Assembly (NCBI RefSeq): GCF_030848805.1 | Contig: NC_092360.1 | Coordinates: 2,294,001-2,358,000, forward strand | DNA from: Temnothorax longispinosus | Taxonomy: Eukaryota; Arthropoda; Insecta; Hymenoptera; Formicidae | Direction of reading: 5' to 3' | Length of the DNA stretch: 64,000 nt | Part shown: one piece after another, positions 48,511-62,379 of the stretch | How the letters are laid out: each line of letters starts with the position of its first letter | How positions within the stretch are numbered: the stretch's first letter is position 1 | Position numbers and translations under genes: made by a program | Notes under the pieces: generated by a model | Database searches by the model: none | Seen by the model: only the letters and a program-made list of their open reading frames with translations | What the model was told of the DNA's origin: nothing

Positions 48511-51500
48511 CACGTAAGTCTTCCGCTAAACATATTAATTCGCGACGTGTCTCGCCACTACTTAAAGAATATGTCTGATGCTTCTTCTTTTTTTGTTCAT
48601 CATCTTGCCAAATGTAGCACGATAGTACGACCCTAAAGAGAGAAGATAGGCTAACGAACCGCGTTGTCCTCGTCATCCTCGCCCATCGTCGTGTACAGCC
48701 TAATTATTTTGCTCGTTAACGACCTCGAGACCTTAATTGGGGGACGTGACGATCAACGCCATGAGCATCCCCCCCTGCCCCGTGCCCCGTGTATGTATGG
48801 ATGTACGGTTAACCTGAGAATATCGATTCTAGGCACCGCCGCCTTGCGGTTTGGAACATGCCATAACGTGTGGTGAATAATAATTATGCACCGCAACAGT
48901 TGTTTGTCAGTCAAGATTGCATTGGCCTAATCAGCCTACGTAATTATTGTGCACAGAATATAGTTATGTAAAATTAGAAGCCTGCAATCTATTATGCTGC
49001 TTTTCACATCTAGACAAAATTTTTTATCAGAAACTGGCGTTTCTTGTATTTATTCATGTTGTGTCACTTTTTATCGAGTTTTCTATATAATATCTGTAAA
49101 TAAATAGATGAATAGATCGTGAGAAGCCGAAATTACTTTCACAAGAGAAACTTTATATCATTTGTCATCATTTAATAATCCTCTTTCAAGGATCTCCGAT
49201 ATCTTTTATCGATGTACAAAGAGAAGTTAGAAACCGGATGGCAGTATAAATTTGTTAGAAACAGTCCAAAGTTCGAGAAGTTTGGCTGTCCTTCGTAATT
49301 ATTGATCTGATAATGGTCGCCGGGCAACCGGTGTGCATGCCCTGACCATTTAAGTTCGTTACGTGCACGAAATGCATTTTCGAGTTTCCACCGTGGCACC
49401 AACTTTTTCGGCGGGAGTGCACTCGATGTCAGGTTAAATAATTAAAACCGTCTATATATACGTGCGATAAGTCCTTTCTTACTGCGTCGAAAAATCAGCA
49501 AACAATCGTGCGCGAGCGCGATGATATCATGAACGATATAAGGAAGTAAAGAAAGAAGGATCTATTATAATATCGACTAATTTACACGCTCCATGATTGT
49601 TATTAAAAACTTAATACAATCGTATATTATCTAAATTTAACAATTTTAAAAATCAGGAAAATTATTCGTATTATCAGCATTAACTTCATTCTCCTAAAAT
49701 GCTTCCAATCTATGATATATCTCATTTATTGTTTATTTTTGTTATAAATGGAATTTATAAATTGTTGAGAAATATCTAGCAAATCAATGATTCCAATTTG
49801 TATTAAATTCTACTATGTTATTTGCCCGAAATCCGCCGTCCTTTATTATTGATTTAAAAATGTTATCCGCGGTTGGAATGCGAGAATTGTAAATTATAGT
49901 GTCCGTATATAGCAGTAAACATTAAGTAACTGCGCGTAAACATTACTTGTGTGCGCGTTGCACTGCATTTGCATAAGTTTGCGTGAAACGCCTCGCGATG
50001 TCGTCGCTCTTTCTCGTTTTTTCTCCTCTCTTAATATCCCTTCTCCTTCTCCTTTCCATTCGTGGCGTTCATCACCATTGCGTGCGTTCTACGACATGAC
50101 GCTCAAGAATTTTTTTTAATGGTGTCCCATTGCGAAAGAGTTCGTTAAATTTCACGGAGAAATACGGCCCGGTCCGCCACGCAGTTCATATAGTCGCTAG
50201 GTCTTAGAATCTCTCTTCTTTTTAAATAAAGATATACCTAAAAAATTTTTATATTAAAGTTTTTATTTTTATTAATTGTTTTTTTTCCGTAAAAACCGAT
50301 CGACTATTTTTAATACATCATATAAAATTTTATTCTCCTCGTTCATATACGCCGAGTACATAATTCGTTATGTCGTAAATATACATCGTTATCGTTCATT
50401 ATTCGTAATGAATATGTTAAAAGTATAAATAGAGTGCGTAAAATAATCCGATAATGATAGAATTAAAACAGCATAATAATATTTCAGAATTCCTTGAAGA
50501 TATCTTCATAAAAGACATTAAAGCTAGTATAATGCCTAAAATTATCTGAATATCGAAAGAAACGAGCACAATTTATAGCCATTTAATTATGTATAGTGTT
50601 ATTAGCTGTTTAGTTATTACTTCGCGTTAGGCATACCTACTCCATTTCCACGCTACCTTGGCATTCAGGAGGCACCGTGCGCAGTGCCTATAAATCGTGA
50701 CATCGAGCCACGAAGCTGGTTCATCGAGTCATTGGCCCTGGCTTCCCGACGATAAAGTCAAACGTAAATCGTTATCTTTATTGTGCCATGGCACTCTTTA
50801 CGCGGCGCGCCTGCAAGCATTTCGAAATCGACTCGACTCCGTCGAAAAGAGATCCTTGCTACTCTCTTTATCTTCCGGCTTACCGAACATAACGAAGACG
50901 TTTCTTTTCTCGTGAAAAAAAGCGAGAACGACGTTACGACTGAACTGTCTCGCCTCTTTCTCTTTTTTGGGAGTCGCTCCGATCAACATCAGCCTCTCCT
51001 TTCCTTCTTTGCTCTTTGCACTTGCTCGTCTCTCAGTTAAATATTTTTTTACGCTGTCACTTTAGATACATAATTTTAATTTCACTTGAACAACCAAAAG
51101 ATGTTATTTATCTCAATAATATATTACGCATCAAGGATGTTCTCCACGAGAATGTTGTAAATATCTACTTTCTTTCTTATAATAGGGGCGTTACGCGGGC
51201 ATAAGTGAAATCGAACGAACTGTTCTCAGCGGCACGCGGGAAACGTGACGGTTGTTGTAAGTGTTGAGGCAACGTATGTATATAGTTAATGATAATTGTT
51301 CAACTGGCTTGATGAACTTTAATTAGGAACACTTCTGTAATGCCGCGCGCGAGTTCCATGAGAGAGTTCTTTTTTTTCAATTGATTCCTTTATTTTCAAC
51401 GACGATATAATACTGTCTATATTTCGTGTAAAATACTACGCAAAAAGTTGCGAACCCTATCGAGACGGAATTAAATTGCTGGAAGCATATTTATTTTATG

Positions 51501-52254
51501 CAGCAGAAAATGTAATGATATAACTACGTAGACTACTAGCGTAGATAATAACAAAAATGAGTATCTATCGTTTAAAATGAAATTGCAACTAATTAATATG
51601 TTCACAATGTAATAAATTATTGCGTATACGCATTATATAAGAGGGAACGTATTTATTAAAATAATGAAGTAACCAATTAACGTATTCGCGGTGAAGTACG
51701 CCATAAACTATCTTTTAACAAAGCCGATATTTTATATTATACATAATTAGCCAACATTCAAATTATGATAGTTTTCATCATCTGAATTTATAATGAAATA
51801 TAAGAATTCTTCATTAATCACATTGATCAATACACATATTCAGACACGTAGAATATTACGGTTTATAATACCATCAACTACAAATTTTGCCCAGGTTAAT
51901 TTCAACAGAATTTTCATTGTTGTCATTAAACATTTCGTTTTGCACGAAACAAAACTGCAATAATTTGTGACTGACTGAAAATATCGCATTGTGCTAAGAC
52001 GGCTCCATGAAGAAAAGAAATCCAAATTTGTCCGCGCTCAGTCTCGCGGCGACGTTGCATGGAATAACGGTATACTACCAAGGGAGCACGCGATGTTGAA
52101 GTCGAAGTTATCGTTTGTTTTTCCGCGCGCCCTACTCTTCAGAGATTTCTCTTCGAAACCCTTTGCGCGCAAGAGGAGCGCCGCCGCCATGAGCCCTGCC
52201 ATGTGTTTCGAATGAATTTACATGACGTCCCACCGTGTACCTACGTCACTTTTT
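48511..52254. other. Gene-free DNA
   Basis: Mixed at 48511-49440, AT-rich at 49590-50000 and 50220-50620, CT-rich at 50700-51030, AT-rich at 51040-51980. A GCCGCCGCCATGAG run at about 52180-52193 resembles a start-codon context but opens only a seven-codon frame. No gene recognised. Confidence 0.5.
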
Positions 52255-52360
52255 GCCGTGCGTATACGCGCGTGTGCGTCGCGGGTGCGCGTGTGTTAAG
52301 ACGCCTGTACATACGCGCGTATCGTGCATGTGCGTATGTGTGTATGCGCGCGCGCGCGAG
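52255..52360. repeat. Cluster of alternating purine-pyrimidine tracts
   Basis: Successive stretches such as GTGCGTATACGCGCGTGTGCG, ACATACGCGCGTAT and GTGTGTATGCGCGCGCGCGC lie within about 100 bases. The cluster is prone to Z-DNA. Frames across it (52203-52603 plus, 52296-52679 minus) are R/A/C-rich artefacts. Confidence 0.75.
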
Positions 52361-55300
52361 CCGGCCAGCATGTGGGCAGAGATTCCCTGCAGCGGCAGAT
52401 GTTGGACCATCTTCCCGTGGCCCCCCTCGAGATACGAAACTCGGTATGATTATACCCTATCTGCCCACCGAAGGCAGGGACGTACCGTCTTGCCGGATTC
52501 TTCGACTCGACTCTCGATCTATAGTCCCGACCCGACGCGATACCTAACTGCGCAACATTTCCTAAGCCACAGCGCGAAATCACACAACTTCGCTCAATAT
52601 TGATATTTGATATGATTGTGCGTAGGATTACACGATACCATTTACGGACTGTATAAAGTTTAGATCTTGAATTTCGCAAAGGCCAGAATGAGAGATAAAG
52701 AAAAGTCTGTATCGGGAAAGAAAAGCCTCCGCTGAAGGTTCACGGGAACAATCGAAACGAGTGTTTCACGAAACGCGCATCATCTGTGTTTTGTAAAAAT
52801 ATTAAGTGTTGCGCCGTGCAAAACGGCACATTTGTTTCAGACTTTTTATTGCATTTTATTAAAACTGGTTATTGCGTTATAGCTCACGGCTTAACGGTTC
52901 TCCAAGTATCTTACCGATCGGTGCCACTGAGCAGCTGCAATCTTCTTACCGGGCTTTGAATCTAAAATAAAAAGAAAGTACTAGATTAATATCTTGATGG
53001 CCATGTCATTTCGATTGAAATAAGTTTCAAAACTTTTGCAACTTAATAATAGGATACACCTGGGTCATATCAGAAGTTCGACAAGTATTCGTGGTTCTTG
53101 TGCATGAGAATAAACGACAAACTATTTGTCTAACTAATTTGTTACAATTTCTCTTTTCTCAAGGAAATGTTTCAGTAGTCGTGTCATTAGTATGCTTTAT
53201 CAGATTATCTTAATTAAACAGAGAAACAAGAATAAAAAAAGAAGTCGGTATATTATTTAAAGCGAGCTATTGCAATTTGAAATAATTGAGATATTCGATT
53301 ATATTTTAACTTGCTCGCGAGATCGGAATATGTCTGAATCGAAATTAGTTCAACTATCAACTTTTACACGCGATTTTACATGGACTCCTTTCAATCACCC
53401 TACGGTTTTGCATTCGGCCCAGGTATTAGTACGAACCCCTTTTTTGTAGCAAGGAAATAACATGCATGATCTCGACAGTGCTTTATAATAGTAATTAGTA
53501 TAATGAATGCGTTGTTAATGCTACTTATATCTTGGGCCATGGGAGATTTTGCGATGTGCAAGTACAAGCACATTTATGTACTTACATGATGAATGAATAA
53601 TTCAGTAAGGAAGGCAACGGTATATTCTTGTTATAATTATAACGCACCGCATGCCTCGTGCATACGTTACTCAATGCCAATGTCGTCGATATTTGATCTT
53701 CCAAAATTAATCCGGGTACAACTCGTTGCGAGTTAATAAAAGTTGCACTTCCAAGATTGTTCAAAATTATTTAAAGACAAAAAAAGCCACGTCTATCGCC
53801 AAAACAATCACGGCGTTGACTAAAAAGTCCGCACGTAATTTATCTTTATCCCACGAGATATTATCCGATAATGCTTTTTGTCGAAAGTCGATTTCAGAAC
53901 GAAACTCAATTTCATGGTTGGTCCATGGCGCGCCCTACCTTCGTCCTTAGCGCATTACGTATTCCAGCTTGCCCCTCCTTCTGATATTATTGTTACGTCG
54001 TGTTCCTTTTTTTTTTATTTTTAAACTGGCAACATGCTCGAAGTTAGGCGATCGAGAGTACGCGGTGAGTCGGGTGTTCATTATAAATCACATCAACAGG
54101 AGGAGGTAAAAGAGAGAAAAGGCAGGGGAACACCGGCCACAGATTATTCCATGTAATATCTCCTTCGGAGTCCAATGACCGTACCAAATTTGGTGGTAGC
54201 GAGTTTTTTGGTTTCCAATGTTCACACCCTAACTCGAAAATATATGTTTCCTTGCTTCTACGGAATACTTTCCGATTTTACGACTTTTTCATCATTTTTA
54301 TGCATGATAGCTCGAGATTTTTATCCTTATTTCGATAAATTCGAGCGATTATGATATGACTTTTATTTCAACTTTAATGATAAGCAAAATTTAATATTTT
54401 TATTATTATAAACAAATTTATCTTTCTCCCAGAAAATATAACAATTTTTTACTTTATAAATCGCCTAATATGTGTGTTTTTATTTGTTATAAAAATTTGA
54501 AAGAGGATAAAGAATTGAAATTTATTAAACTATTCAAATTCGCTGTTTTCAACACAAAAATAGTTTTCTAATATTGCGTTATATTTATTTCAACTTTGCC
54601 ATCGGTTGCTTTATAGTCAATATTACTAGAAGATTGCTGTGTCATTTATTATTCTACAGCATCAGTAATTAACGCCACACGTAAACCTACGCAAGATGTT
54701 GTTAGAATAAAAATCAAGAGACACGCAGATGGTTCAGATCAGTTCGTAACTCTTTAACACGAAAATTCGGCTCAGTAAGATGACGGGAACACGGAACCTA
54801 TTAATATTCTTTTAGAACCCCATGAGAAAAGCTTCTGAGAGGGGACTTTTCTTTCATCTATTAACATAAAACGCCCATCGCTTAGTTTCTCACGAAATTC
54901 TCGGCGACGTCATTTTCGAAAATTGATTAAAATATTTTACATTTACGTTTGAGAACGCCTTCATTATTAATAAAATGCCCGTCAATAAAAAAAAAGTTTA
55001 TAAAATCCACTAAGCAAATCTTGAGATTGTGACGATGTTTGTTCGAAACTTTTCAAATAAACAATGAAAGATTTGAAACTTTTTCAAATCTTTATTCATC
55101 TTCAAAGGATGTACAAGGAAACAAAGAGAATATAGTCTTCTCCTTCTTGTATATAAAATGAGAGTTTACGAAGATTAAACAGCAAGAAACAATTTATAAA
55201 CATTTAATCATATAATATGCTAAACTAATACGTTGCAATATTTCGCATGTGCCTACATCAAAGTTACATCAAAGGAAGTTTTTCCCGTGCGAAGGTTTCC

Positions 55301-58300
55301 CAGGTGGCTATCCGAACTCTTTTGCATCCTCGTATTTACCCCTCGGTATAGACGAGAGATTTTCATAAAATTCCTATAAATAAACGCGACCCATCCTTAT
55401 TTGTGCATAATATTTATATGCCACGCATGACCTGAAGCGGGATCGTACGTCCCTCTCGAAGGTATCGAGCTATCGGCCTAGGTATACCTAGAAAATCGAA
55501 GGGTGAAAAGAAGGTAGAATAGATAACACCTTTAACACACACCTGTGAAGGATCAATACCTTCGACGCTGATCCTTTCTCCCATAGAGCGCGTCGATCGA
55601 AGCGGTATAATATTATTCTTATAAATTCTTATTCAGGGAAGTCTTTGCCAAATATAACGTCAAAACATGCAGCGGAAAAAGCGCTACGATTTTTAGATAT
55701 TTGCAAGCAGGGCAAAATTTTTTATAACTTACGCGTATTTTTATATATCCTTTTATTTATATACCGCTTGGTTTTTATCTTGCAGTGTACCGTCCTAAAA
55801 TTGGCCATGCGGTATTTTTAGCGAAATGAAGATGATAATGTTGAAATACTGCTTGTTGAGCAACATCGCTACAAGTTTAATAACTAACATTGACTCGCGT
55901 TTTATGTAACATAACGATGATGCAACGTAACGATGGTTATGTAAAATACCAACAAGTGTTCAAGCGAATAACACTGCTCTCCTAGCTAATTGACGTCGCT
56001 ATCTTGGAAACAGGAGAGGTTGAACTGTAATAGATACTATACAGGAGAGCCGAGATCGTAAAGGAGGCAGGAAATTATCGTGCGCGTCAACGAGTTTGTT
56101 CTAACATTCTCTTACTATAGTAGAAGTTGGATGAAAGGTAGAGAATTTAGTTCCTGCACGGATATTTCTTTGCCTTTATGGCAGCGGATGTCTCTACTTT
56201 TATTTTGATATTAAGTAAGATATTTGAGCAAATTGCATCAAAGCTGACATTTCTGCTAAGCTAATTTTTAATAAAATTTAATTACCTACACCGTGTATAG
56301 AAACACGATATCTTGTCATATAATTATTTAAAATAATTAAAAAGAGAAATGATTCTCTGGAAACTAATTAGATAAATCTATTGTGTCCTGCGTATACACT
56401 CGGATTATTTGAAGATTACAAGAAAAATAAATTAATGTGTATAACAACTTTGATATAATTACATGATATATTACAAACACCAGTGCAATGCGCTCAAGAG
56501 ATTGCTATGGTTTCCCTCGAAATTTGTTAAGTTTAATGGAAGGTAGAAGTCGAGCTTGACGAAAGACAGAAAAGTCACGTAAAACATTTTTGAAGGAGAT
56601 GAATTTTCGAGCTCTTGAAATGTAGACGCTACGGTAAAAGAAGTCGCGTGACGAACCGGCGGCGGAGAGGAGAGGTGAGGCGTCGGTGGTGGCAGGACCC
56701 CATCGTCGTGAAATCGACGAGCAAATACTTAAGGCGTAACCTCGTTACGCTAGCAGCCAGTGGAAAAGCGAGGAAAATCCTCTCTGAACCCGCCTTTAGC
56801 AGCGGCGACGCGGAAAACTCTCTTCCGGTCGTTCGGCGCTCGTTCGACTGTTCGAAATGCAGTAGGAATACGTCGATGCGCATTCGTAAAAATGAATACA
56901 TAAATCATCGAGCGCATATACAGGCGACAAAATATGGAAGGATTCGCGGAAGATTCCTCGCTAGTTGAAGATTGCTACGTGAAAAACTGTTTTGCAAAAT
57001 TCCACTTTTTGTGTATTATGAGATTTTCTGGTGTGTACGTACACACACGAAGTATTTCTTCTTCGCGACTAATTAAAAGCTGAAGTGTAGAGAACAATCT
57101 AGTAGCAACATTTGCATGTTCAATGGTAAGCGACTGCTACTGATGTCAGCAAGCTTAACTTTACTCGTATTCTCAAATTTCGATATGAATTTCTGCCGCA
57201 AAGGAGAATTTTCAAATAAAATGCAATTTACATATTAAAATTCTCGCGCTTCGCACATTGGGAGCTCGTGCGTTCGATGTTATAGTTCCGCGATGCATAT
57301 ATCATTGCCCACATTGTTTCGGCTTTTGCGATCTTCCGCAACGTACGTAGCCGCATAGTGCAAACCGTTGCTTGCGAGAAATCGTACTTTTCGTAGCGGC
57401 ACATAGAGAGATAGAGAGAGAGAGAAAGAGAGAAAGAGAGACAGAAAAAGGCGGTTAATGACGGGAAAGTTTGAAAACGGACGACCGACGTGATGTAAGC
57501 AGCGGGTGCGGGAAAGTGGAACGGGGGTAACGGTAAGACACGAGTTCCCGAGGCGAACTCGGCGCATAATATGCTCGCGTACACCCTGTCTTGCGCTAAT
57601 TACACTAACTCGAGCTAAAACGGACTAAGTAACGATATAAACGGGTCTCCCGACCGCGCGCGCGCGCACGGGCACGTAAGGTAATTACCTAATTCGGCCA
57701 TGCGTAATTGCCAGTGATTAAAGTGTCGCTTTCGTGGCACGCCAGAAACGACGTGACATTTCACCGACAGCTGCAGCCGATATACGGATATCTCGTTTCT
57801 TCCATCGCTGATCCCTAACTCACGAAGTTTAGATTAGGACGCGAGGAAAATGTTGCGTAGTGCCGAACGGACGCTCTGCACGCGCGCGCATATACGATTA
57901 CCTTCAGATATTCTTCCACTTCCACTATCGTCACCCGCAAAACATGCGAGACTAGCACAATTAAGAAGGTATATTTGCATTTATTACTCTAATAACTGTG
58001 TGTAATATAATAAATGGACTACTAGCTATATAGGTATAGCATAATGGATACTATAGCTATGTATGACTCAAACGCTCGGCTCGCTTGAAAATATTGACGA
58101 CGAATAAGTCAGTCTGTATCGATGACAGCCGACGTCAAATCGAATCATGCCACAAAGAACAATCGATCTACGGAGCGTAGACGCGAAATCATTTTGACAC
58201 CGAGGGCGTTGAGTAAATTTGGCGAGAAGGGATGAGCGTTTCTCGCATCGAGGTATATAGGATTTTATACAAGGTAAGGACCACAATACTACGGAACGTT

Positions 58301-58502
58301 CTCCAGTTCCGTAAGATCATTTTTTCTCGACGGCAGAAACGAGTTTGAGGTCGGGACCGGGAGGAGAGACCGAACAGGGGTTTAGAATAAATCAAGTGGA
58401 AGGGCTGTGTGAGTCCGCGAGTAGAAGCATTCGGGCCCGGCTTTGTACGGGGCCGCTGCGCGAGGTCCTAAAAGAGAAGAAAAAGGAGAGTCAGCGTGTA
58501 GC
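52361..58502. other. Gene-free DNA
   Basis: Mixed to 52700, mostly AT-rich at 52740-56600, CpG-richer at 56620-56960 and 57240-57900. A 117-codon basic frame (56615-56968) and its minus-strand shadow match nothing. Small hairpins occur, such as AAAGATTTGAAA/TTTCAAATCTTT around 55068-55093 and AAGGATCA/TGATCCTT around 55547-55576. No RNA gene recognised. Confidence 0.5.
57404..57450. repeat. (GA)n imperfect tract
   Basis: GAGAGA units interrupted by T, AA and C, in CpG-rich DNA. Confidence 0.92.
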
Positions 58503-58533
58503 GAGGGAGGGAGAGAGGGAGACAGAGGCGGAG

Positions 58534-58577
<44 letters not shown>

Positions 58578-58579
58578 AG
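58503..58579. repeat. Long purine-only (GA)n tract
   Basis: GA units with GG interruptions over about 75 bases, perfect from about 58533. Almost pure purine, hence triplex-prone, and a dense array of GAGAG cores. Confidence 0.95.
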
Positions 58580-61500
58580 CATAAGAAAGAAAACACGAAT
58601 GAAGCGAGCGAGCGAGCCACGTTGCAGGAGCAACGACTGAAGATATCAATCAACGGGCACATTGTGCTCAAGGATAATTTGACGCGCGGCTGAAAGGGCC
58701 AGATCTCAAATTCCACGATCGGATAATGGCCCCTATAAGACCCAAAAAAGGGTGGGCCCCCGAAGGTATGTACCAAACCGCAGCTTATATGGACAGCTTC
58801 GTTTCTGAGCCGCTAAAGGGACACACTCTACGATTGTCTTTTAGATTAAGTTTCCGTTTTTGACGGGATACATTATCCGAATGCTCAAAAGTATTTATCG
58901 TAATACGATGCGATTACACTTCGCTTCTTCACACATCTTTGAAACCCCTCTATCCGTCGCACGAACACATCTATACCTTTTCATCTACGCGACCTGCCAT
59001 CTTCGTAACTTTCGACTCATCAAGACGAATAAACCTTAGTTTCTTGATTGAAGTCTCAGCGGAAAAGAAGCATGGTTCGCATAAGTTACCGTGTAATTTC
59101 AATTGCGCAGCACTAATTGCGCCTACGAGAAATCAAAGTGACTAAGCACGGCGAGTATCCGACGGCTGAGAGAGTGTGTCGCTCGCTCCTATAGATGTTT
59201 GACATGGTAGTTCTTTCTATCGTGAAGAAGACATTTTCCGCGATTCGTCGATTACTCTTGATCAAAAATTTCTTTTCAATTTCACGTATTTTTACGTCCG
59301 ATGCAATTACTGATTCAAATATTCATGCTCGAATATTATATCACGCTAAGGAGGACTATAATTGTCTGGTGCTGTTTCGGAAAAGAATTAGCCGACGATT
59401 TACAAATATGTAAGTATCGTCCCGTGAATATTGAAACATACTTGCGGATGTACGTTCGCGTTTAGTTTTTCGCAATAAACCTAGCTGCTATGAAATATTA
59501 TCGCAATATCCGTCTCTAACGACTTGATCGCGTGCGATTAGTATTCTTCTTGATACGTCATTCAATCGAGATCTCGTGATCGTTCATCTTTTTCCTCGTT
59601 TTCTATTTCGATGTTTCTTCCTCGGTTATCCTTGAAAACCCCGTGCGCTTGTATATGTAGAAAACGTTCGTAATTTGACGTTGAAAAATATATTTCGTGT
59701 GACCGACGATGATATAATGAATAGCTCATCGTATAATCAAATCTGATATTCATAAAAGACTAATCACTCTCACACAGAAGTTAGTTTAAAATCACATTAG
59801 CGAAGATTTTTTTTATTAAACAAGCGGGGCATATCATTTTTAGTATAGGCTTGGCGAACTTAAAAATCAAAAGAACGGATATAGTATATTGATTCTACAA
59901 AGTCACAGAAGTGCAAAACTTCCGAAATTTAATAGTGTGTTATTTTAATTTTATTCAATTCACTTTTATTTAAAAATTTTGTTAAGTAGGATTTTACACG
60001 AGAAGACAATTCACGCTCGATTGAGCACTTTTAAGAAATGTATCAAGGCGTGCAAGTCTTTGAAGAAATATCCTCGTCGATGTGGTGTGTGAACTTTCCG
60101 AAAAGCGCGCACAGGTCTTCTTTTTCCCCTCGTCGCGGCAAGTTCAATGGAGTTCATTCAAGTTTACACAACTTGACTTTCGGATTCTCTCAAACGTAGA
60201 ATTGAGATCCTCAAAAGAGTGGCACGACTCGCCGATTGACGCTACTTCGATATACAATGCAACCCCGAGACGTTGCTACCTGCGTTGCGGCACGTGCCCT
60301 TTCCTTTTCCAAGGATTTGATGAATTCTCCGACCTGGCAGGGAACTATCCTATCTAGGAAAACCTTTACAGGTGGACTCTCAAGGCACACTAAAGCGAAG
60401 GGCATTTGCGGTCAACTTGTTTGCCTAACAGGTGGATCTATTCCAGTAACGATGATCACTCGAAAATTGTTTGCGCAACTCACTCTCGGCGAGATATCAA
60501 GTACTCTTGGAAGTCCCGATACGTTTCACGAGATATACGAACACTCTCGAAACACGAATACACGAATGCCTATAAACGCGATTGCATTTTTTTCTACTGC
60601 GGAGAAAAACGTAGCAACAGGTGAATTTAAAAACCGATTTTTAGTATCGGATATACACTGAGGCCATCGGGGAGATGAGAGAGAAGAATGTCATAAATGA
60701 TACATTCTTCTCCCAGTATATCATCAACCTCACTATGTCATCAACATTTATCGCTGCAATATATGCATGCGTGCGAAAATTAAAAAACTTCTTCTTCTAT
60801 TTTATTTTATATTTTCAGAACAAAAAGATGTTTACTCACTTTTGCTCAAATATTACAGACTTAACAAGTTCAAGAATACTAAGGACATATTGAGACTATA
60901 CCATTGCATGTAAAGGATATTCAAAAAGTTGCATACATAATAATTTTATTTTTAATTTTTGATAAGTTCTCTAAATCGTTTCTGTAATAAATTTCAGATG
61001 TTATCACAACACATTCATATCTTGACATATAAATTTTATGAATTTAGCTGTGAAAAGAGAATATCGTCCATGAATACGAGAAGAAATATTGCTCCGACCG
61101 ATGTTTAAATCCTGTCGCAATACAAATCTGATAACTTTCTATTCGCTTCGTAATCATGAGGATACTGTAATTTTCACATTGGTTTTAGGAAATGAATTTT
61201 TAGCAATAAAACGATGAGTATAGAAATTTATTCAGGATTATAATTCAGATATTTCTCTTACCTCACTTGTCTATTTGATCACTGAACGTCTCGAATGGCA
61301 AGTGCCGTCGGCAGAGATCACACGTCCGAATAACAAGTTCGTCAATTATACGGGTAGTGGATATTACGTGGATATTCGAAACTTATGCTTGCGAATGCAA
61401 TGGTATGGTGCAGTTTTACTCCACTTTTCCACTTTTTACATTTTACACTTCCCGCACTCGTAGCGCCTCTTTACAGTTCCTTCTTCTACGCAGTTGTATC

Positions 61501-62379
61501 GTCATTGGACAACATTAACACGGTACGACGAATCTCGTAGGGTGGTCACTGTTACGTTGCACCTTTAATGTCTTTACGATCTTCACGGGCAGGGTACTTG
61601 ATACTTTGAAGATTGGTACTTTGTACTTGATTCCGTTTCGATACACCATCCTCAGAACGCGAACTTGTTTGTGAATGGAAAATAGAGAAGATTCGCGCGA
61701 TTTAGCGTACCACGTGGTTTACCACGATTCCGCGGTTGCGATTGCACTTCGGCGTCATAGCGCGCACCTATCTATTGTAGATACGATACGCTTTCTTCAC
61801 GTGTAATATTGCATTCGCCTGACCGTCATAGATTCCATTTTCAAAGTGTTGAAAAACAAACAGTCTTTTTAATACTTTCTTGATCTCTTTATTCGACGAC
61901 ATTCTCATGAGGCTTCATATTCTGAAGTTTCAACTGATAACGAGCACCCTTCTCCGACAGGTTTTTCTAAACGTCTATTTTTAAACATCTGTTAACTCCG
62001 ATCCATCAACGCTTCTAGTCTTCTTTCTTCACCGTTACTCCAATGCGAGTAATGTCTTACTCCAAATTCCGAGAATCAATCTAAGTTATTCCGGAGACTG
62101 ATTCGGACTTTGATTGTCTTCACACTGTGCACCAAAACCGTTGACCATCTTCTATCTGTTTCTTCTTGACATCGATCTTAGCTTAACTGAAGATCTTCCA
62201 AGTCAAAACCGCTTCGAACCGTTGAACCAACCAACAAAGGAGTAGCTGATGCAGCTGATGCAGTTTTCTAGTCTTATCTGTCGATTATCGTCACTAGTCA
62301 GAAAAAAAGAAGAGAATGAAGAGTTGAAGAAGAGACTGCTCAGGAAGGTCCATACTGCCTGGCGGTTTGATCGCTGAAG
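58580..62379. other. Gene-free DNA
   Basis: Mixed at 58580-59760, AT-rich at 59760-60060 and 60680-61280, mixed to 62380. A 141-codon frame (60236-60661) overlaps two other frames and matches no family. AGCTGATGC is tandemly doubled near 62245-62262. ACAGGTG boxes cluster at 60368-60623. Confidence 0.5.
60368..60623. promoter_or_regulatory. Three ACAGGTG E-boxes on one strand
   Basis: ACAGGTG occurs at 60368-60374, 60427-60433 and 60617-60623, all in the same orientation; the first two share a following GA. ACAGGTG is the site of Snail/Zfh1-type repressors and some bHLH factors. Regulatory use is inferred. Confidence 0.25.

Noticed and set aside
51408..51417. TAATACTGTC, the miR-8/200 seed sequence
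   Set aside because: The following bases do not match miR-8 and no complementary star arm is nearby.
56615..56968. 117-codon basic plus-strand frame
   Set aside because: No recognisable domain, an antisense frame of 90 codons is open at the same place, and there is no promoter or splice support.
60236..60661. 141-codon plus-strand frame
   Set aside because: Overlaps two other plus frames and one minus frame; no family resemblance, and codon use does not stand out.
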